Origin: Trichomonas vaginalis G3
Taxonomy: Eukaryota > Parabasalia > Trichomonadida > Trichomonadidae
Reading direction: 5' to 3'
NCBI RefSeq assembly: GCF_026262505.1
Contig: NC_067203.1
Coordinates: 26,021,411-26,085,410 of the forward strand
Length of the DNA: 64,000 nt
This document shows, piece by piece, positions 37,045 through 47,855 of the stretch; position 1 is the stretch's first letter, and every line of letters begins with the position of its first letter. Both the position numbers and the translations under genes were made by a program. The notes below the pieces were generated by a model, which had not been told where the DNA came from, did no database searches, and worked only from the letters and a program-made list of their open reading frames with translations.

Positions 37045-39168
37045 ATGTCCAATTTTGAACATGTTGAACTTGAAGCGCTCTGGAGTGACTTTACTAAAGC
37101 CACACCAATGGAGGAATCAATTTCAACAGTAGAAATAGCAATTCGTGAAATGCTTAACAAAAATGATATTATTCACGAGTCAAGATTCGCTTATCATGGC
37201 AAATACTACACCATCAAATATTTTCCAGCAGATTTCTCCGTCGAAACAGATGCTTTTAAGCTTACTTATACACCAGTTCCTGTAATTAATTTAATTCGAA
37301 AATATTTCGGAGTAGAAGGTGGATTATTTGTTATTTTCTCTGCTAAATCGATTGACAGTGCTCATAAACTAATGTCCGTCTTGACTCCTGCAATTTCAGA
37401 TTTAGGCACATGTTTACCAATATTCGTTCACATTCCATCTGGAAAATACCACATGTTTCTTGGATTTTCGTTTAACGAGCATGTTCATACTCATATGAGC
37501 TGCAAAATTGATTGGAGCGAAAAAACTGTATTTTCTGACTTCGACTCCATCTTAAAAACATTTAAAGAATGTACAGGAGTTGATAATTGCCCAATTACAG
37601 CAAATTCATCCATCTTTTTCGATATTGGAAAAAATTATTTTGGACCAAATTCAAAATATACTCAAAACGAATTCTATTCAAAGATAGTTCAAGATCCAAT
37701 TGATAATATTAAGATAGCTTTGCTTACTACCGAAGTCAAGAATCCAGAAAAAGATTTTTCACTGAATGATGTCAAACATATCGCAATTGCAATGAACAGA
37801 AACACTAGCGAAACAATATACCAAGAATCTGGCTTAACAAGATTCGTAAAATTCATAAAACATACTGAATTTATGCAAGAATTTACAAACCACGCTCCAA
37901 CACAAGCTACAAAGATAGTAGATGACATATTTGCATCAGCCAAGGTCGGAGGAGAGAAATCTGTGCTCAAAGCTGCTCCTGCTGACTCAATTTTGACAAA
38001 AATCACTATTGCAATGGCTTCTGCCCCGGAGATTCACTTGGCATCGTCAATTTGGTCGACTTTCCTCTCAAAAATTAGAAATTGCTATGATAAGAAAATT
38101 TTGATCCCAGGAGTCGGAACTGATGCTCCAGACTTCGAGCACTGCCTGTTATATCAAAAGATACAGATGATTAACTATTGCATTGCTCAAGGAAAGAATT
38201 CTGATCGTAAATTTACAAATTCTGAGCCAACAAACAAGAAACTTCTAAATGGAAAGCCGATGATTAATCCTTCTTTGCAGACAGTCGCTTCCGCAAGAAC
38301 AGAAGATCAACTCCGTGAAGATGAGCAATTATTATTGAATAATTACGAAGATCAACTCCAGAAGTCAAGAATCCAAAGCAAACAGCTCAGATCAGACATT
38401 GCAGCATTCAAAGCTGAAAACGAAGGTTCTGTTTTCGAAGATTTCGTAAGGTGGTTTTCACCAACCGATTACAACGAAGAAACAGGAGAAATGACATCGA
38501 GAATGAGTGATCCAAGGAATTTCTGGCGCGATCTATGGGAGGCAGAAGTTCCAAAACTCGCAAAAGACCAAGATCCAACTTTTGATGCGACAATGCAGGC
38601 AGAACTTGCATTGGATTACTTGTCTTCTGCAATCCCTACAGAGGTGTTTGGAGATCTCGTTCCTGTTTTGCTTTCTGCTGCTTATTTCGCAATCAAAAAC
38701 GATTATGAAATTAATATACCAATAATTTCGGATTATATATCTGATGTTAAAGATGTTTTAGATCAGTTCCATAAGGAAGTCGATTTATTCAATAATAATG
38801 ACCAAAACATGAATATTATTGAATATATTAAAATTTGTAACGAAAAATTTACCAAAATTGAAGAAATTTGCGCCAAACTTGGTTTCTTCAAGTCTATACT
38901 TCAGAAATTACCAGGATGCTACAGATTACTTCATTCTTTGTGTTTCGACAAATTCTGCGTCGTAACAACTCCAGAAGAGAAGAAAGCAGCATCAGATTTG
39001 ATGAAAGATCTCAAGGTTGATGAAATGACCAACCGCAGAACTGTTGAATTCTGTTTCCAGAAGGAATCCCAAACAGGAAAGAACAGATTGTACACGGAAC
39101 AGTACTTCGATAACATGGGATACTTAAATCACGTGTTTGTCGCAACAACAATAGAGGAATATTTGTAA
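37045..39168 (+). CDS. RAB3GAP1: Rab3 GTPase-activating protein catalytic subunit homologue
   Basis: 707 residues, ATG at 37045. The strongest signature is at about residues 475-530: FEDFVRWFSPTDYNEETGEM, then RMSDPRNFWRDLWEAEVPKL and QAELALDYLSSAIPTEVFGD, which matches the conserved C-terminal region of Rab3GAP1 (DFVRWYSPRDY ... WxxxWE). In other eukaryotes Rab3GAP1, with Rab3GAP2, acts on Rab GTPases (GAP for Rab3, GEF for Rab18) in secretion, ER and autophagy traffic. The protein is shorter than the animal one (about 980), mainly in the N-terminal half. The frame is intact. The stop is TAAAAA, a TAAA-type polyadenylation context. C2 and its duplication sit in the 5' flank. Confidence 0.8.
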   Translation: MSNFEHVELEALWSDFTKATPMEESISTVEIAIREMLNKNDIIHESRFAYHGKYYTIKYFPADFSVETDAFKLTYTPVPVINLIRKYFGVEGGLFVIFSAKSIDSAHKLMSVLTPAISDLGTCLPIFVHIPSGKYHMFLGFSFNEHVHTHMSCKIDWSEKTVFSDFDSILKTFKECTGVDNCPITANSSIFFDIGKNYFGPNSKYTQNEFYSKIVQDPIDNIKIALLTTEVKNPEKDFSLNDVKHIAIAMNRNTSETIYQESGLTRFVKFIKHTEFMQEFTNHAPTQATKIVDDIFASAKVGGEKSVLKAAPADSILTKITIAMASAPEIHLASSIWSTFLSKIRNCYDKKILIPGVGTDAPDFEHCLLYQKIQMINYCIAQGKNSDRKFTNSEPTNKKLLNGKPMINPSLQTVASARTEDQLREDEQLLLNNYEDQLQKSRIQSKQLRSDIAAFKAENEGSVFEDFVRWFSPTDYNEETGEMTSRMSDPRNFWRDLWEAEVPKLAKDQDPTFDATMQAELALDYLSSAIPTEVFGDLVPVLLSAAYFAIKNDYEINIPIISDYISDVKDVLDQFHKEVDLFNNNDQNMNIIEYIKICNEKFTKIEEICAKLGFFKSILQKLPGCYRLLHSLCFDKFCVVTTPEEKKAASDLMKDLKVDEMTNRRTVEFCFQKESQTGKNRLYTEQYFDNMGYLNHVFVATTIEEYL

Positions 39169-39310
39169 AAATTTATTTGTATTTTTGATTTTTAATTTAC
39201 AATTAGTTTTATCCTCATGAATTGATATTAGAATGAGCATATACAGTTCATGCATTTTTGTTATCCTGATGATTTTTTAGAATTTGATTCGAAAAAAAAT
39301 GAGATGATCA

Positions 39311-39390
39311 AAAGATTAATAATAAAATTCTTTAAAACTATAACATCCCCAGATTACAATCACTAAAGTATTTATATCTAGATTATAAAT
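39311..39390. repeat. 80-bp target duplication of MULE B2, left copy
   Basis: Begins AAAGATTAATAATAAAATTC and ends TATCTAGATTATAAAT. Repeated exactly at 40778-40857. Confidence 0.85.
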
Positions 39391-40777
39391 GAGTGTGGTA
39401 GAATTTACGAAAAAGTGACACTTAACCTTAAATTTCCAAACACTATTTTTTGATTGTATTTTGTTATTTATATATTTATATATATATGTATATTTATATA
39501 TATGTATATTTATATATATGTATATATTTATATATGTATATATTTATATATGTATATATTTATATATGTATATATTTATATATGTATATATTTATATATG
39601 TATATATTTATATATGTATATATTTATATATGTATATATTTATATATGTATATATTTATATATGTATATATTTATATATGTATATATTTATATATGTATA
39701 TATTTATATATGTATATATTTATATATGTATATATTTATATATGTATATATTTATATATGTATATATTTATATATGTATATATTTATATATGTATATATT
39801 TATATATGTATATATTTATATATGTATATATTTATATATGTATATATTTATATATGTATATATTTATATATGTATATATTTATATATGTATATATTTATA
39901 TATGTATATATTTATATATGTATATATTTATATATGTATATATTTATATATGTATATATTTATATATGTATATATTTATATATGAATAAATAATACATCG
40001 AACTAGTTTTAGAGTTGATAGTAAGAAGCGAAGAACAGTACCAGTAAGATACAGCAGTAGTAGCTGCTTCATGCTGCATTGAGTATTGTTGAATAATTTG
40101 AAGTAGTGGTTTTTGAAATCAGCACCCCTATGAGAGCGCTGGCGACCGAAACACCACTAGTAAGATTGTGTATTAGAAACTGCTTCATGCTGTGTTGAGT
40201 AAGCTTCGATGTCTTTGTAGGATAGCTTTCTGAGAGCGAAACAAGATAGTGTTGAAAAAAAATTTGAAAATCTGAGAGACTGTGCAAGAGCCAACGACCA
40301 AAACACTACCAGTAAGATACAGCAGTAGTAGCTGCTTCATGCTGCATTGAGTATTGTTGAATAATTTGAAGTAGTGGTTTTTGAAATCAGCACCCCTATG
40401 AGAGCGCTGGCGACCGAAACACCACTAGTAAGATTGTGTATTAGAAACTGCTTCATGCTGTGTTGAGTAAGCTTCGATGTCTTTATCAGACCACCTTTAA
40501 ATTAACCACTCACATTCTCACTGTGGTCCATCTAAAATTTGTAAACTTTATGACATAAAATTATATTATATGCAGGATCCCACCTATTACTTAATCTTTT
40601 TGGAATAAATGTTTTATAATATTTATCGATTGATTGTAATTTTTTGTATAAAAAAAGTTTTTTATTTATATTAAAAATATATTCGGTTAATGATATTATC
40701 TTATAATTTGTAAATAAATCTAGTAATAAAATAACTTTAATAGTTGGTGTCACTTTTTCGAAAATTCTGGTTTTTTC
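39391..40777. mobile_element. MULE family B copy 2 (B2)
   Basis: 1387 bp from GAGTGTGGTAGAATTTACGA to TTCTGGTTTTTTC. Contains the TA minisatellite (39465-39983), about 1.7 copies of the 268-bp repeat (about 40020-40485) and the right part without the A2 insertion found in B1. No transposase fragment. Flanked by an exact 80-bp direct duplication (39311-39390, 40778-40857), identical in length to that of B1 but different in sequence. It lies between Rab3GAP and the membrane protein gene. Confidence 0.85.
39465..39983. repeat. TA-rich minisatellite in MULE B2
   Basis: About 30 copies of the 16-bp unit TATATGTATATATTTA, very uniform, pointing to recent expansion. All three forward phases are open; these are not genes. 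Confidence 0.9.
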
Positions 40778-40857
40778 AAAGATTAATAATAAAATTCTTT
40801 AAAACTATAACATCCCCAGATTACAATCACTAAAGTATTTATATCTAGATTATAAAT
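40778..40857. repeat. 80-bp target duplication of MULE B2, right copy
   Basis: Second exact copy of 39311-39390. Confidence 0.85.
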
Positions 40858-41166
40858 GATCATTCACTAAGGTAATGAAAGATTTTAAAATTTCATTACA
40901 TTAAAATAGAGTAATAATGAATAACAATGCTGTGCTAAGTACTAGTAAACTAGTTCTTCCATTATACACTCATTTCATTAATATATCTGAAGATATGGTA
41001 AATTTCAATGTGAATTTTAAAGTATAAATTTAGAACATCTCTTGCTATAATCTTATGAAGCAACATAGTTCAATTGAAGGATATTTGGAAAAGAAAAAGT
41101 ACTTGTTTTTCAAAATTATATTTTATAAACAAACATTGTATTTCACATAATAAAATTATGATAAAA
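40858..41166. other. Host intergenic spacer
   Basis: About 310 bp, AT-rich, at the 3' end of the membrane protein gene. No feature seen. Confidence 0.4.
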
Positions 41167-42549
41167 TCATGCCTTTTCTGCTGGTTCATCGTTCTTTGCA
41201 ACATTTTCATCTTCAAATATTGCGTTATCTTCTAAATCAGGTATTTCTCCATCAGGTGGGTTGTATTCCATGCTCTTCTTTGATGAATAAGGGAAATGTC
41301 CGTAAGCCAGAGCAAGAGCAGGAATGTTTGCACAGCCCATTTCAGCTGCAAACATAAAAGTACTGTAGGAACCAAACAAATTCATTGCTACACCTGTAAC
41401 ATAGATAAAGAATGGTAAAACTAAAAGATAAATGACAAATCTAAATCTGTCAGATTCTTCAATTCTTCTCCAAGCTTTAAAGTACTCTACAAGGATAAAC
41501 AAGTATAATCCAACATATAAAACCCGTTCTGCGTACAGTAAATATCTATCCGCGTGATTTATCGCTAACATTGGATTATAAATTTGGGCCAAATCGTTGA
41601 AAAACTGTCGCATGAGCATCAACAGACCAATGACGCCTGAAAAATAAATTCTAGTAGAGATAAAACTCTCTGTGAAGATCTCTTGGTTTCCGAAATGTCC
41701 AATCAAAAGAAGTAAGTAAAGAGTGATGAATCCAACGTAGAAACTGCGTAATATATCATCAAATATAGGATAATAGATCACTGGTTTGTATAAATGAGCG
41801 ATGAAACTTGGATTATCGTAAAATGCTGTTCCAAACAAAAGACAATACGTAAGTAACTGTTCGTGCCTTGACTCTCTTTCCTTGGTCTTTTCGCTGAAGT
41901 ACTTAAGAACTAAAAGACAAAGCCCTGTGAAGATGGCCCTTGTTCCAAACTGAATTTGAAATCCTGCTTCAGAACCTTTTATTACTTTGGATTGTAACAA
42001 ACTATAGTTCTTTAAATCACCGTATATTAAGACATCAACCTTGATACTATCGAAATCAACAATTTTATCGAAATAAATGCGATGCCATGAAGAAAAAGTA
42101 GAATTTACTGGAGATATGAATTGAGCATTGTTATGTTTCTCTGTTGTTCTTGTCCTTTCTGATTGAACATTTCCGTGAATAACAGAAATATTTACTGTGT
42201 AATTGTTTGTGAGATTAATGTTCATTGGTTGATGTAAAAATCGGATATATATTGCTAAATCTTTGTTATATGGCTGAGCATCTGATGAAATTTTAAATTG
42301 AGCAGGTTGATTTAGTTGAGTATAAGAAATTGAATGATTTGTATATGTTTCTGTTGTTGAAGATGGTCCAAAATAACCACCTATGAGTAATACTATGAAA
42401 ACTAACAATAGAAATAAGAAAACTATTATATCATCCCAATGATAGACTTTATCAAAGTTCATCAGGTATTCACGATTAGTATCATTGCCAATCTCTATAG
42501 TAACAAGTGATTGGCTAGGTCTAAATTGATCCTGATCCTCTTTCGTCAT
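41167..42549 (-). CDS. Multi-pass membrane protein, Wntless/TMEM181-like (GOST type)
   Basis: 460 residues, ATG at 42549. One transmembrane helix at about 42-62 (IIVFLFLLLVFIVLLIGGYF); then a lumenal beta-rich domain of about 150 residues with several N-glycosylation sites (NHSI, NLTN, NYTV, NIS, NSTF, NYS); then about seven hydrophobic helices from residue 205 on (AIFTGLCLLVLKYF, FYVGFITLYLLLLIGHF, FSGVIGLLMLM, VLYVGLYLFILVEYF, FVIYLLVLPFFIYVTGVA, FMFAAEMG). This 1+7 layout with a lumenal domain is that of Wntless, TMEM181 and GOST proteins, cargo or trafficking receptors of the Golgi and endosomes. The cytosolic tail is acidic. Frame intact. The exact subfamily is uncertain. Confidence 0.65.
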   Translation of the reverse strand: MTKEDQDQFRPSQSLVTIEIGNDTNREYLMNFDKVYHWDDIIVFLFLLLVFIVLLIGGYFGPSSTTETYTNHSISYTQLNQPAQFKISSDAQPYNKDLAIYIRFLHQPMNINLTNNYTVNISVIHGNVQSERTRTTEKHNNAQFISPVNSTFSSWHRIYFDKIVDFDSIKVDVLIYGDLKNYSLLQSKVIKGSEAGFQIQFGTRAIFTGLCLLVLKYFSEKTKERESRHEQLLTYCLLFGTAFYDNPSFIAHLYKPVIYYPIFDDILRSFYVGFITLYLLLLIGHFGNQEIFTESFISTRIYFSGVIGLLMLMRQFFNDLAQIYNPMLAINHADRYLLYAERVLYVGLYLFILVEYFKAWRRIEESDRFRFVIYLLVLPFFIYVTGVAMNLFGSYSTFMFAAEMGCANIPALALAYGHFPYSSKKSMEYNPPDGEIPDLEDNAIFEDENVAKNDEPAEKA

Positions 42550-42936
42550 TCAAAAAATAACTTTAAATATAATCATCAGAAATCGAACTTCAACATCAAT
42601 TTCATTGCTTTTCGTTGATGCAATCGTAATACCAAAGTCAAATCTAATCGTTTAATCAAAGTATTACAAGCTTAATTTGTAAATCAAAAAATCAAAAAAT
42701 TAATTGAATCATAAAGTAAGAAAATTAATAAATAAATCAAAAATATATGATATAAATATATAATTTTTAAAATGAAAAATATTTTATTTTGATTTTTAAT
42801 TTTATTTCCGTTTTTTATTCAATTTTTTGAGAAATTAAGATGTTTACACGTAAAATATTTTAAATATATCGAAAAATAAACAGTATTTTTTTTATACACC
42901 AGGAAAATACAAACATAAATAATTATATATATATTA
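42550..42936. other. Host intergenic spacer
   Basis: About 390 bp of AT-rich sequence between two minus-strand genes, with runs of AAAATTTT type. Nothing else seen. Confidence 0.4.
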
Positions 42937-44073
42937 TTAGGCAGATCCATTAGAATCCTCTGCTATGAAGCCGTAATCTCTAAATAATCCGATTAATCTA
43001 TCATACTTTGTATCTACGTTGATATTCTGCTTTGCTACGTCCATCAGTTTATCAAGAGCAGCCACGATTGGTTGTTTCTGCTCATCCTTCCAGAAATCCA
43101 ACAATTCCCTAATAAGGTGTTCATCCATGAAGTATTCCTCTACTACAGTTCCATTCGCCCTCAGCGATGCTGCTGAAAGCTTCTCTTCGTACTGTCCATA
43201 TTCCAAAATTGGCAAAGCCATGTGAATTGCGTCTAGTGATAAAGCCGGCACCACGAACGTCTCATCAGCTATGAAGAGGCTGACCAGTATATCGCATATT
43301 ACGCGTCCTCCCTTCTTAATCAGGAATTCCAAGTTAATATCTGACTGTATTGTCTCGAAAATGGCGGTATCATTCGCGGAAAGTATAACTGATATTGTTT
43401 CGAGTATTATATCCAGTGTATCTGGTCTAGCAATCACATTTGCAACGCTCAAAATTTGGTTGGCCAAACCGACTTTAACGGTATTGTTTATATTCTCGCG
43501 CGTTGTGCAGAACTTACTGAGTGCGCTCAACGCGTAGTAGAGAATATCGCCTGCCGTTTTGTCTGTCGTTTGTTGATCGATGAATCTTTCGATTAATGAG
43601 CGTACGGGTACTAGGATTGTATCGGCTATGTGGTCCTCAACAACCAGCTGAGCGTCTGGGAAAAAGCTGTTGATGCACATCGTAGTTAATAATAATGTCT
43701 CTGTTTCGTTTGTTTGTATTAATATATTACATAGCGAATCGAAGACTCCTTTTCCGTATGTTAGCATTCTAGCCTCCGGAGAGTCTGAACAAACATTGGA
43801 AAAGAAATCCATTAAATCTGAGAAAACTTCTTTGCTCCATGAAGTTGTGAGAAAGAAATCGGATAGTCTAGATATCGTTTGATTTTCTATCATCATTGTA
43901 ACGATCGGCGTTGAAAGGTAAGCTAATTTTGCATTTAGTTGTATTACGTGGTGAACTAAGGTTGGGTGGTCTGGATTTATGCATGGATCAGCCCATTTAA
44001 AGTAACTATTATCCTGTAGCAGCGAAATTACTCCGTCTTCTATCGAATCTACGCCTTGTAGTAAATTAATCAT
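42937..44073 (-). CDS. Armadillo/HEAT-repeat protein (importin-alpha-like)
   Basis: 378 residues from ATG 44073 (MINLLQGVDSIEDGVISLLQ). All-helical, with repeating units of about 42 residues typical of ARM solenoids (for example SRLSDFFLTTSWSKEVFSDL, GDILYYALSALSKFCTTREN, GGRVICDILVSLFIADETFV). The end (MDVAKQNINVDTKYDRLIGL) is like the last ARM units of importin alpha. The reading frame stays open for about 45 codons upstream of the chosen ATG (to about 44208, Ser/Thr/Asn-rich) but without an ATG there, so the N terminus could be incomplete or the gene 5'-damaged. A basic importin-beta-binding segment is not evident. Function: probably nuclear transport or scaffold, inferred. Confidence 0.55.
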   Translation of the reverse strand: MINLLQGVDSIEDGVISLLQDNSYFKWADPCINPDHPTLVHHVIQLNAKLAYLSTPIVTMMIENQTISRLSDFFLTTSWSKEVFSDLMDFFSNVCSDSPEARMLTYGKGVFDSLCNILIQTNETETLLLTTMCINSFFPDAQLVVEDHIADTILVPVRSLIERFIDQQTTDKTAGDILYYALSALSKFCTTRENINNTVKVGLANQILSVANVIARPDTLDIILETISVILSANDTAIFETIQSDINLEFLIKKGGRVICDILVSLFIADETFVVPALSLDAIHMALPILEYGQYEEKLSAASLRANGTVVEEYFMDEHLIRELLDFWKDEQKQPIVAALDKLMDVAKQNINVDTKYDRLIGLFRDYGFIAEDSNGSA

Positions 44074-44355
44074 TTCTGTTAATCCTTGGTCAGCGGTATG
44101 TCCGGACCTATTCTTGGCACCGTCGCAGAATTTCGTTAAACTTTTTTCGAAAGAAACAGAATCAAGGGAATTCGATGAAATTTTTGAAGAATTAGTTGGA
44201 GATTGACGATTTCACTGCCTTCTCGAAGTATAGTTTGATTTTATACGTTCCAGGCGATTCTGGTGGATTTACTCTGTGTTGAAAAGATCAGGAATATTCA
44301 AAATAGGAAATGCTGTCATCCACTTTTTAGCGGTTTTGACATGCTCTTCTTCCTT
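44074..44355. other. Junction between ARM and Rap/Ran-GAP-like genes
   Basis: About 280 bp. Two different minus-strand phases are open in parts of it: one continues the ARM frame upstream, and another (about 44194-44280, with PPESPGTYKIKLYFEKAVKS) could be an alternative end of the GAP gene. This may point to a frameshift near the 3' end of the GAP gene or to a lost spacer. Confidence 0.4.
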
Positions 44356-47073
44356 TTATGTGGCCGGGATTTTTTCTGCGCCTGCTGCCAATTTCACGAT
44401 ATCGATCAGTGGCTGGGACTGCGGTTTGGAGTTCTCGTTGAACTTTAGTCTCTTATCTAATGATTTTATGATGGATTGCATCTTGAACTTGATCGCAAAG
44501 GAAAGGATAAAGGAATGTATAAGGGAAATAAGGTTTTGGGTTTGAACAATTATCGGATCTTCAAGAAGAAGGCCGAAATCCCCAAAAATAAGATAAACCG
44601 CATAAGCGCCTTTATGCAGAGGTTGAACTGCAATTTTCGGTGTGATTTGAGTGAAGTTGTCTGAGATGGCATTGACAAAACTCATTCCATCAATAAATAT
44701 GATGCTTATGTCTATCGGAATATTATTTTGAGGCCTGGAATGGAATTGAGCAGTAAAGAGTGCGAAATCTGTGGCTGTAGTGTCATTATCAATGGTTCTC
44801 TTGCCAAGTTGAGAAAGAAAATACCTGTATTGAGGTGAAATTTCAGATTTTCTTTCGAGTTTTTCGCATTTCTCGTCAACTGACATAACAGAGACATTAA
44901 TAACAGGAAGGACCATCGCGTTAACATATTCGCTGACATATTTCTTGTCCTTGCCAATGTATTGGACCTTATTTGTGTTTGATGAATCAATAATTCCAAT
45001 ATTGTAAAGGAAATCAACAGCTCTGATATTGTCAAACTTGTTTGATGATGAAATCGAGTTCTGTGACAAACTTTCTTCCCTTGACGATGATAAATCTTCC
45101 GAACTTTCGTTATCTGTTTCTTCTTTTCCGGAATTTCCGTGTGAGAACGGAACCGGAGTGGCTTGGAACGAAAATACGCCATAAGGAGAAAGAGTTTGTA
45201 CGTCTAGAATTGATGGATTCTCTTTCATTAATAAAAGATATTCATTGACTATGAAAATCCGGCTTTCTTCTTGGAACCGAGTGATTTCGGATGTGTTCGA
45301 TACCTTCTTACTACTCAAAAGTAATTTAAACAACAATGTTTTGTACAAATTCAAATTTGGCATTTTTTGAACGATATTATGTCTGCAAATCTCTGCAACA
45401 TGCTGTCTGAAGCCTTCATTGATTGAAAATATATCAGTTACGTTTGCAATTTCAATCAAAATCATAATCATGATTTCATGCATTTTTGTTTTGATTGATT
45501 CGGAAATAATGGAATAGAACCTTCCACTATTAATCAAATTCTTAATAAAATCAAGGTCATGACATATATAAAATAGACAAATCAAAGAATCAATTGTTCC
45601 AAAGGAATTTCTGATTGCCAGGAAATTCGGATCTAATGAGTGATATATTGTTTCACAGAAATGCTGGATATTGTTAGTATAATAGTAAATTAAAGTAAAT
45701 ATCGTGTTACAAGAGTTCATTTTTGGATAAATCGAAGCGAAATACAATACCATATTCTTAATAGATGGTATTGTTGAGATTGCAGAGAACGGACCTTGAG
45801 TTCTCGTAAATTCTGTCAATGAAACATTATCTTGAAGAATTTTCTGGGTTATCCATTCACTGTCACTAGCTAAGTTTAACAAAAAGTCAATGGGGAACAA
45901 GATATTATTGTCCTTAAGCGATTTAAGGATATAAGGAATGAGATATGAAATAATTCTCTCGTTTTGAACGAAATTTCGAACTAATTTCAGGTAATTTGGA
46001 AGTCCCAATGATGCTTCAGAATTAATAATGCTTAAATAGTAATCTAAAATGTACTTTAAGTAGACAATTATTGATTTCTTCCAATTTTTATCGATAAGAT
46101 ATCCGAAACTTAGCAGATCAATGAAACACTCAAAGTTTTGTGGCTCCGGGAGAAAAGAAATTCGTGAAAAAATCGAGAAAAATTGGTCTAAAGGGAATTT
46201 CACCAAAAAAACATTAGTACTATACTCTCTGATATTAGTAATGACATTAACAGCAATAGGAAAGATCGTTTTATCTTGGCTGCTATCAGAATAAAGAATA
46301 ATTGCCTTCAAATAAGATAATAAAATTTCGGATTCAATTTTGGATAAAATCCCAAAATCACGTGTTGAAATTGTAGAGTTTTCGTTGGTTGAAAAATCGA
46401 AGATCAAAGGAAATGTATATTCGAAAATCGATCGAATCATAAATGAAATTTCCGGCTGAAGACTTTTTTGAGTATTTGATGCTTCGAGTATATTTCTAAA
46501 GGACTTTAAAGTTTTGTTATCAGTCAATTTTGATAAAGGATACATAAAAGCAATGATTTTCGATAATTCATCGGTATATTCTTTGATTTTTAAGTCTTTG
46601 GTAATAAATTTGACAAAATTAATAATGATTTCCCATGCTTTGGATGAAAATTGTACGCGTTTTTCAAAAATAGTGTTGTATAAACTAAAAATTATTTCTT
46701 TGCTGTTATTAATATGACCGTTTATGAGTGACGAAGTGACCATATTAAGAGACTTCTGTATTAATTTATCAGCATCATCTGCTTCGATGCTCTTTTGGAT
46801 GTAAAAAGAAAATTCTAAAACTAAAAGAGAAAGACGTTCCTTTAAAATATTTTGGCTATCATCAAGTTGAAATCCAACTGAGAATGTGTTTAATATCCAA
46901 TCCAGTACTTCCGCAGATAAAGCTAATGAATTGTTATCTTTTTCCCATAACTCGATTGTATTATTAATAACCTCGACTCTAGAGCTTTCATTAATTAATA
47001 GTAAAGGATGGATATTATCTCCTTCCATGGGGAAATTCGAAAAATTTTCTCCATTCATTTCTGTCAAAAACAA
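44356..47073 (-). CDS. Large helical protein with Rap/Ran-GAP-like C-terminal domain
   Basis: 905 residues, ATG at 47073 (MFLTEMNGENFSNFPMEGDN). Residues 30-600 are an alpha-solenoid, rich in Ile, Leu, Asn and Lys. A Ser/Glu-rich acidic linker follows (NESSEDLSSSREESLSQNSI). The C-terminal 180 residues contain YRYFLSQLGKRTIDND and DISIIFIDGMSFVNAI, and then KGAYAVYLIFGDFGLLLED, the layout of Rap/Ran-GAP (tuberin/RalGAP) domains found in many trichomonad proteins. I cannot place the catalytic Asn with confidence. If correct, it inactivates a Ras-like or Rheb/Ral GTPase. The start is supported by a long open frame and by divergence from the Nup155 gene. Confidence 0.5.
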   Translation of the reverse strand: MFLTEMNGENFSNFPMEGDNIHPLLLINESSRVEVINNTIELWEKDNNSLALSAEVLDWILNTFSVGFQLDDSQNILKERLSLLVLEFSFYIQKSIEADDADKLIQKSLNMVTSSLINGHINNSKEIIFSLYNTIFEKRVQFSSKAWEIIINFVKFITKDLKIKEYTDELSKIIAFMYPLSKLTDNKTLKSFRNILEASNTQKSLQPEISFMIRSIFEYTFPLIFDFSTNENSTISTRDFGILSKIESEILLSYLKAIILYSDSSQDKTIFPIAVNVITNIREYSTNVFLVKFPLDQFFSIFSRISFLPEPQNFECFIDLLSFGYLIDKNWKKSIIVYLKYILDYYLSIINSEASLGLPNYLKLVRNFVQNERIISYLIPYILKSLKDNNILFPIDFLLNLASDSEWITQKILQDNVSLTEFTRTQGPFSAISTIPSIKNMVLYFASIYPKMNSCNTIFTLIYYYTNNIQHFCETIYHSLDPNFLAIRNSFGTIDSLICLFYICHDLDFIKNLINSGRFYSIISESIKTKMHEIMIMILIEIANVTDIFSINEGFRQHVAEICRHNIVQKMPNLNLYKTLLFKLLLSSKKVSNTSEITRFQEESRIFIVNEYLLLMKENPSILDVQTLSPYGVFSFQATPVPFSHGNSGKEETDNESSEDLSSSREESLSQNSISSSNKFDNIRAVDFLYNIGIIDSSNTNKVQYIGKDKKYVSEYVNAMVLPVINVSVMSVDEKCEKLERKSEISPQYRYFLSQLGKRTIDNDTTATDFALFTAQFHSRPQNNIPIDISIIFIDGMSFVNAISDNFTQITPKIAVQPLHKGAYAVYLIFGDFGLLLEDPIIVQTQNLISLIHSFILSFAIKFKMQSIIKSLDKRLKFNENSKPQSQPLIDIVKLAAGAEKIPAT

Positions 47074-47855
47074 TTTTCTGCGATGAAATTATTGAAACTT
47101 AAAAACAGCATTTAGATTAGTGTGATATTTAGATTTAATTCCAGTTTAAGGTTTTTATCTAACATTCATGCACGCCTGTAAATAACTTTTTCATGCCTTC
47201 AAAGGGTTCTGACTGACCACATATTTCCTCTCAATTTTTCTGAATTTTGAAGGATTTTGATGTTATAAAAAGTCAATCATTACACGATACTTCGTCATAC
47301 ACTGTATTCAAATGGATGAATGTCTTGATCAGTGTATTCATATGAACTAATTTAAGCGGATTTTTATCAGTAATAAAACGCCTGACAGTCTTTAATTGTG
47401 GAAAGATATTGAAGTCTTCTTCATGTGTGTTACTTAATAAGAATATGCCCAATCATCTATAAGTCTGAGACAATGATACCAAAGTTTGTGAGTTAAGGTG
47501 ACTCTTAAAGAGCAGAGCTTCTTATTACTCAAAAGCGCAAATATCAAAGTAGAAGATTACTTTTGGAGAACTCTTTTAATGATAGTAAAAGAAAATATCA
47601 TGCATTATGTTGTTATTGAAATACTTCTTCAATATCAAATTGAGATGATTTAAATATCAGCAGTTGCATATTTAGTAGCAGCATATAGACATATCTAGAA
47701 GCTTTGAATTTATTTTTTTATCCAAAAATTTCAAGATTTTATTTCTCCAGTGAAAATTTTTAAGGAGAAAATATAAGTTTTTAACTCAACATATTAAATT
47801 ATTGTTAAATCCAATTTTCTCTAAAATTGTGGCCTTTTTTTTGTTTATTACGAAG
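47074..47855. other. Divergent host promoter region
   Basis: About 780 bp between the divergent GAP-like and Nup155-like genes. AT-rich, no repeats or ORFs worth reporting. An open phase from 47802 in the Nup frame begins at TTG, not ATG. No trichomonad Inr consensus seen close to either ATG. Confidence 0.4.

Noticed and set aside
40532-40753. 73-residue frame conserved in all three family B copies (with 21658-21858 and 31682-32008)
   Set aside because: It begins at GTG in the element end, has no ATG, and its conservation is explained by recent transposition. It could be a relic of a longer transposase, but nothing proves that.
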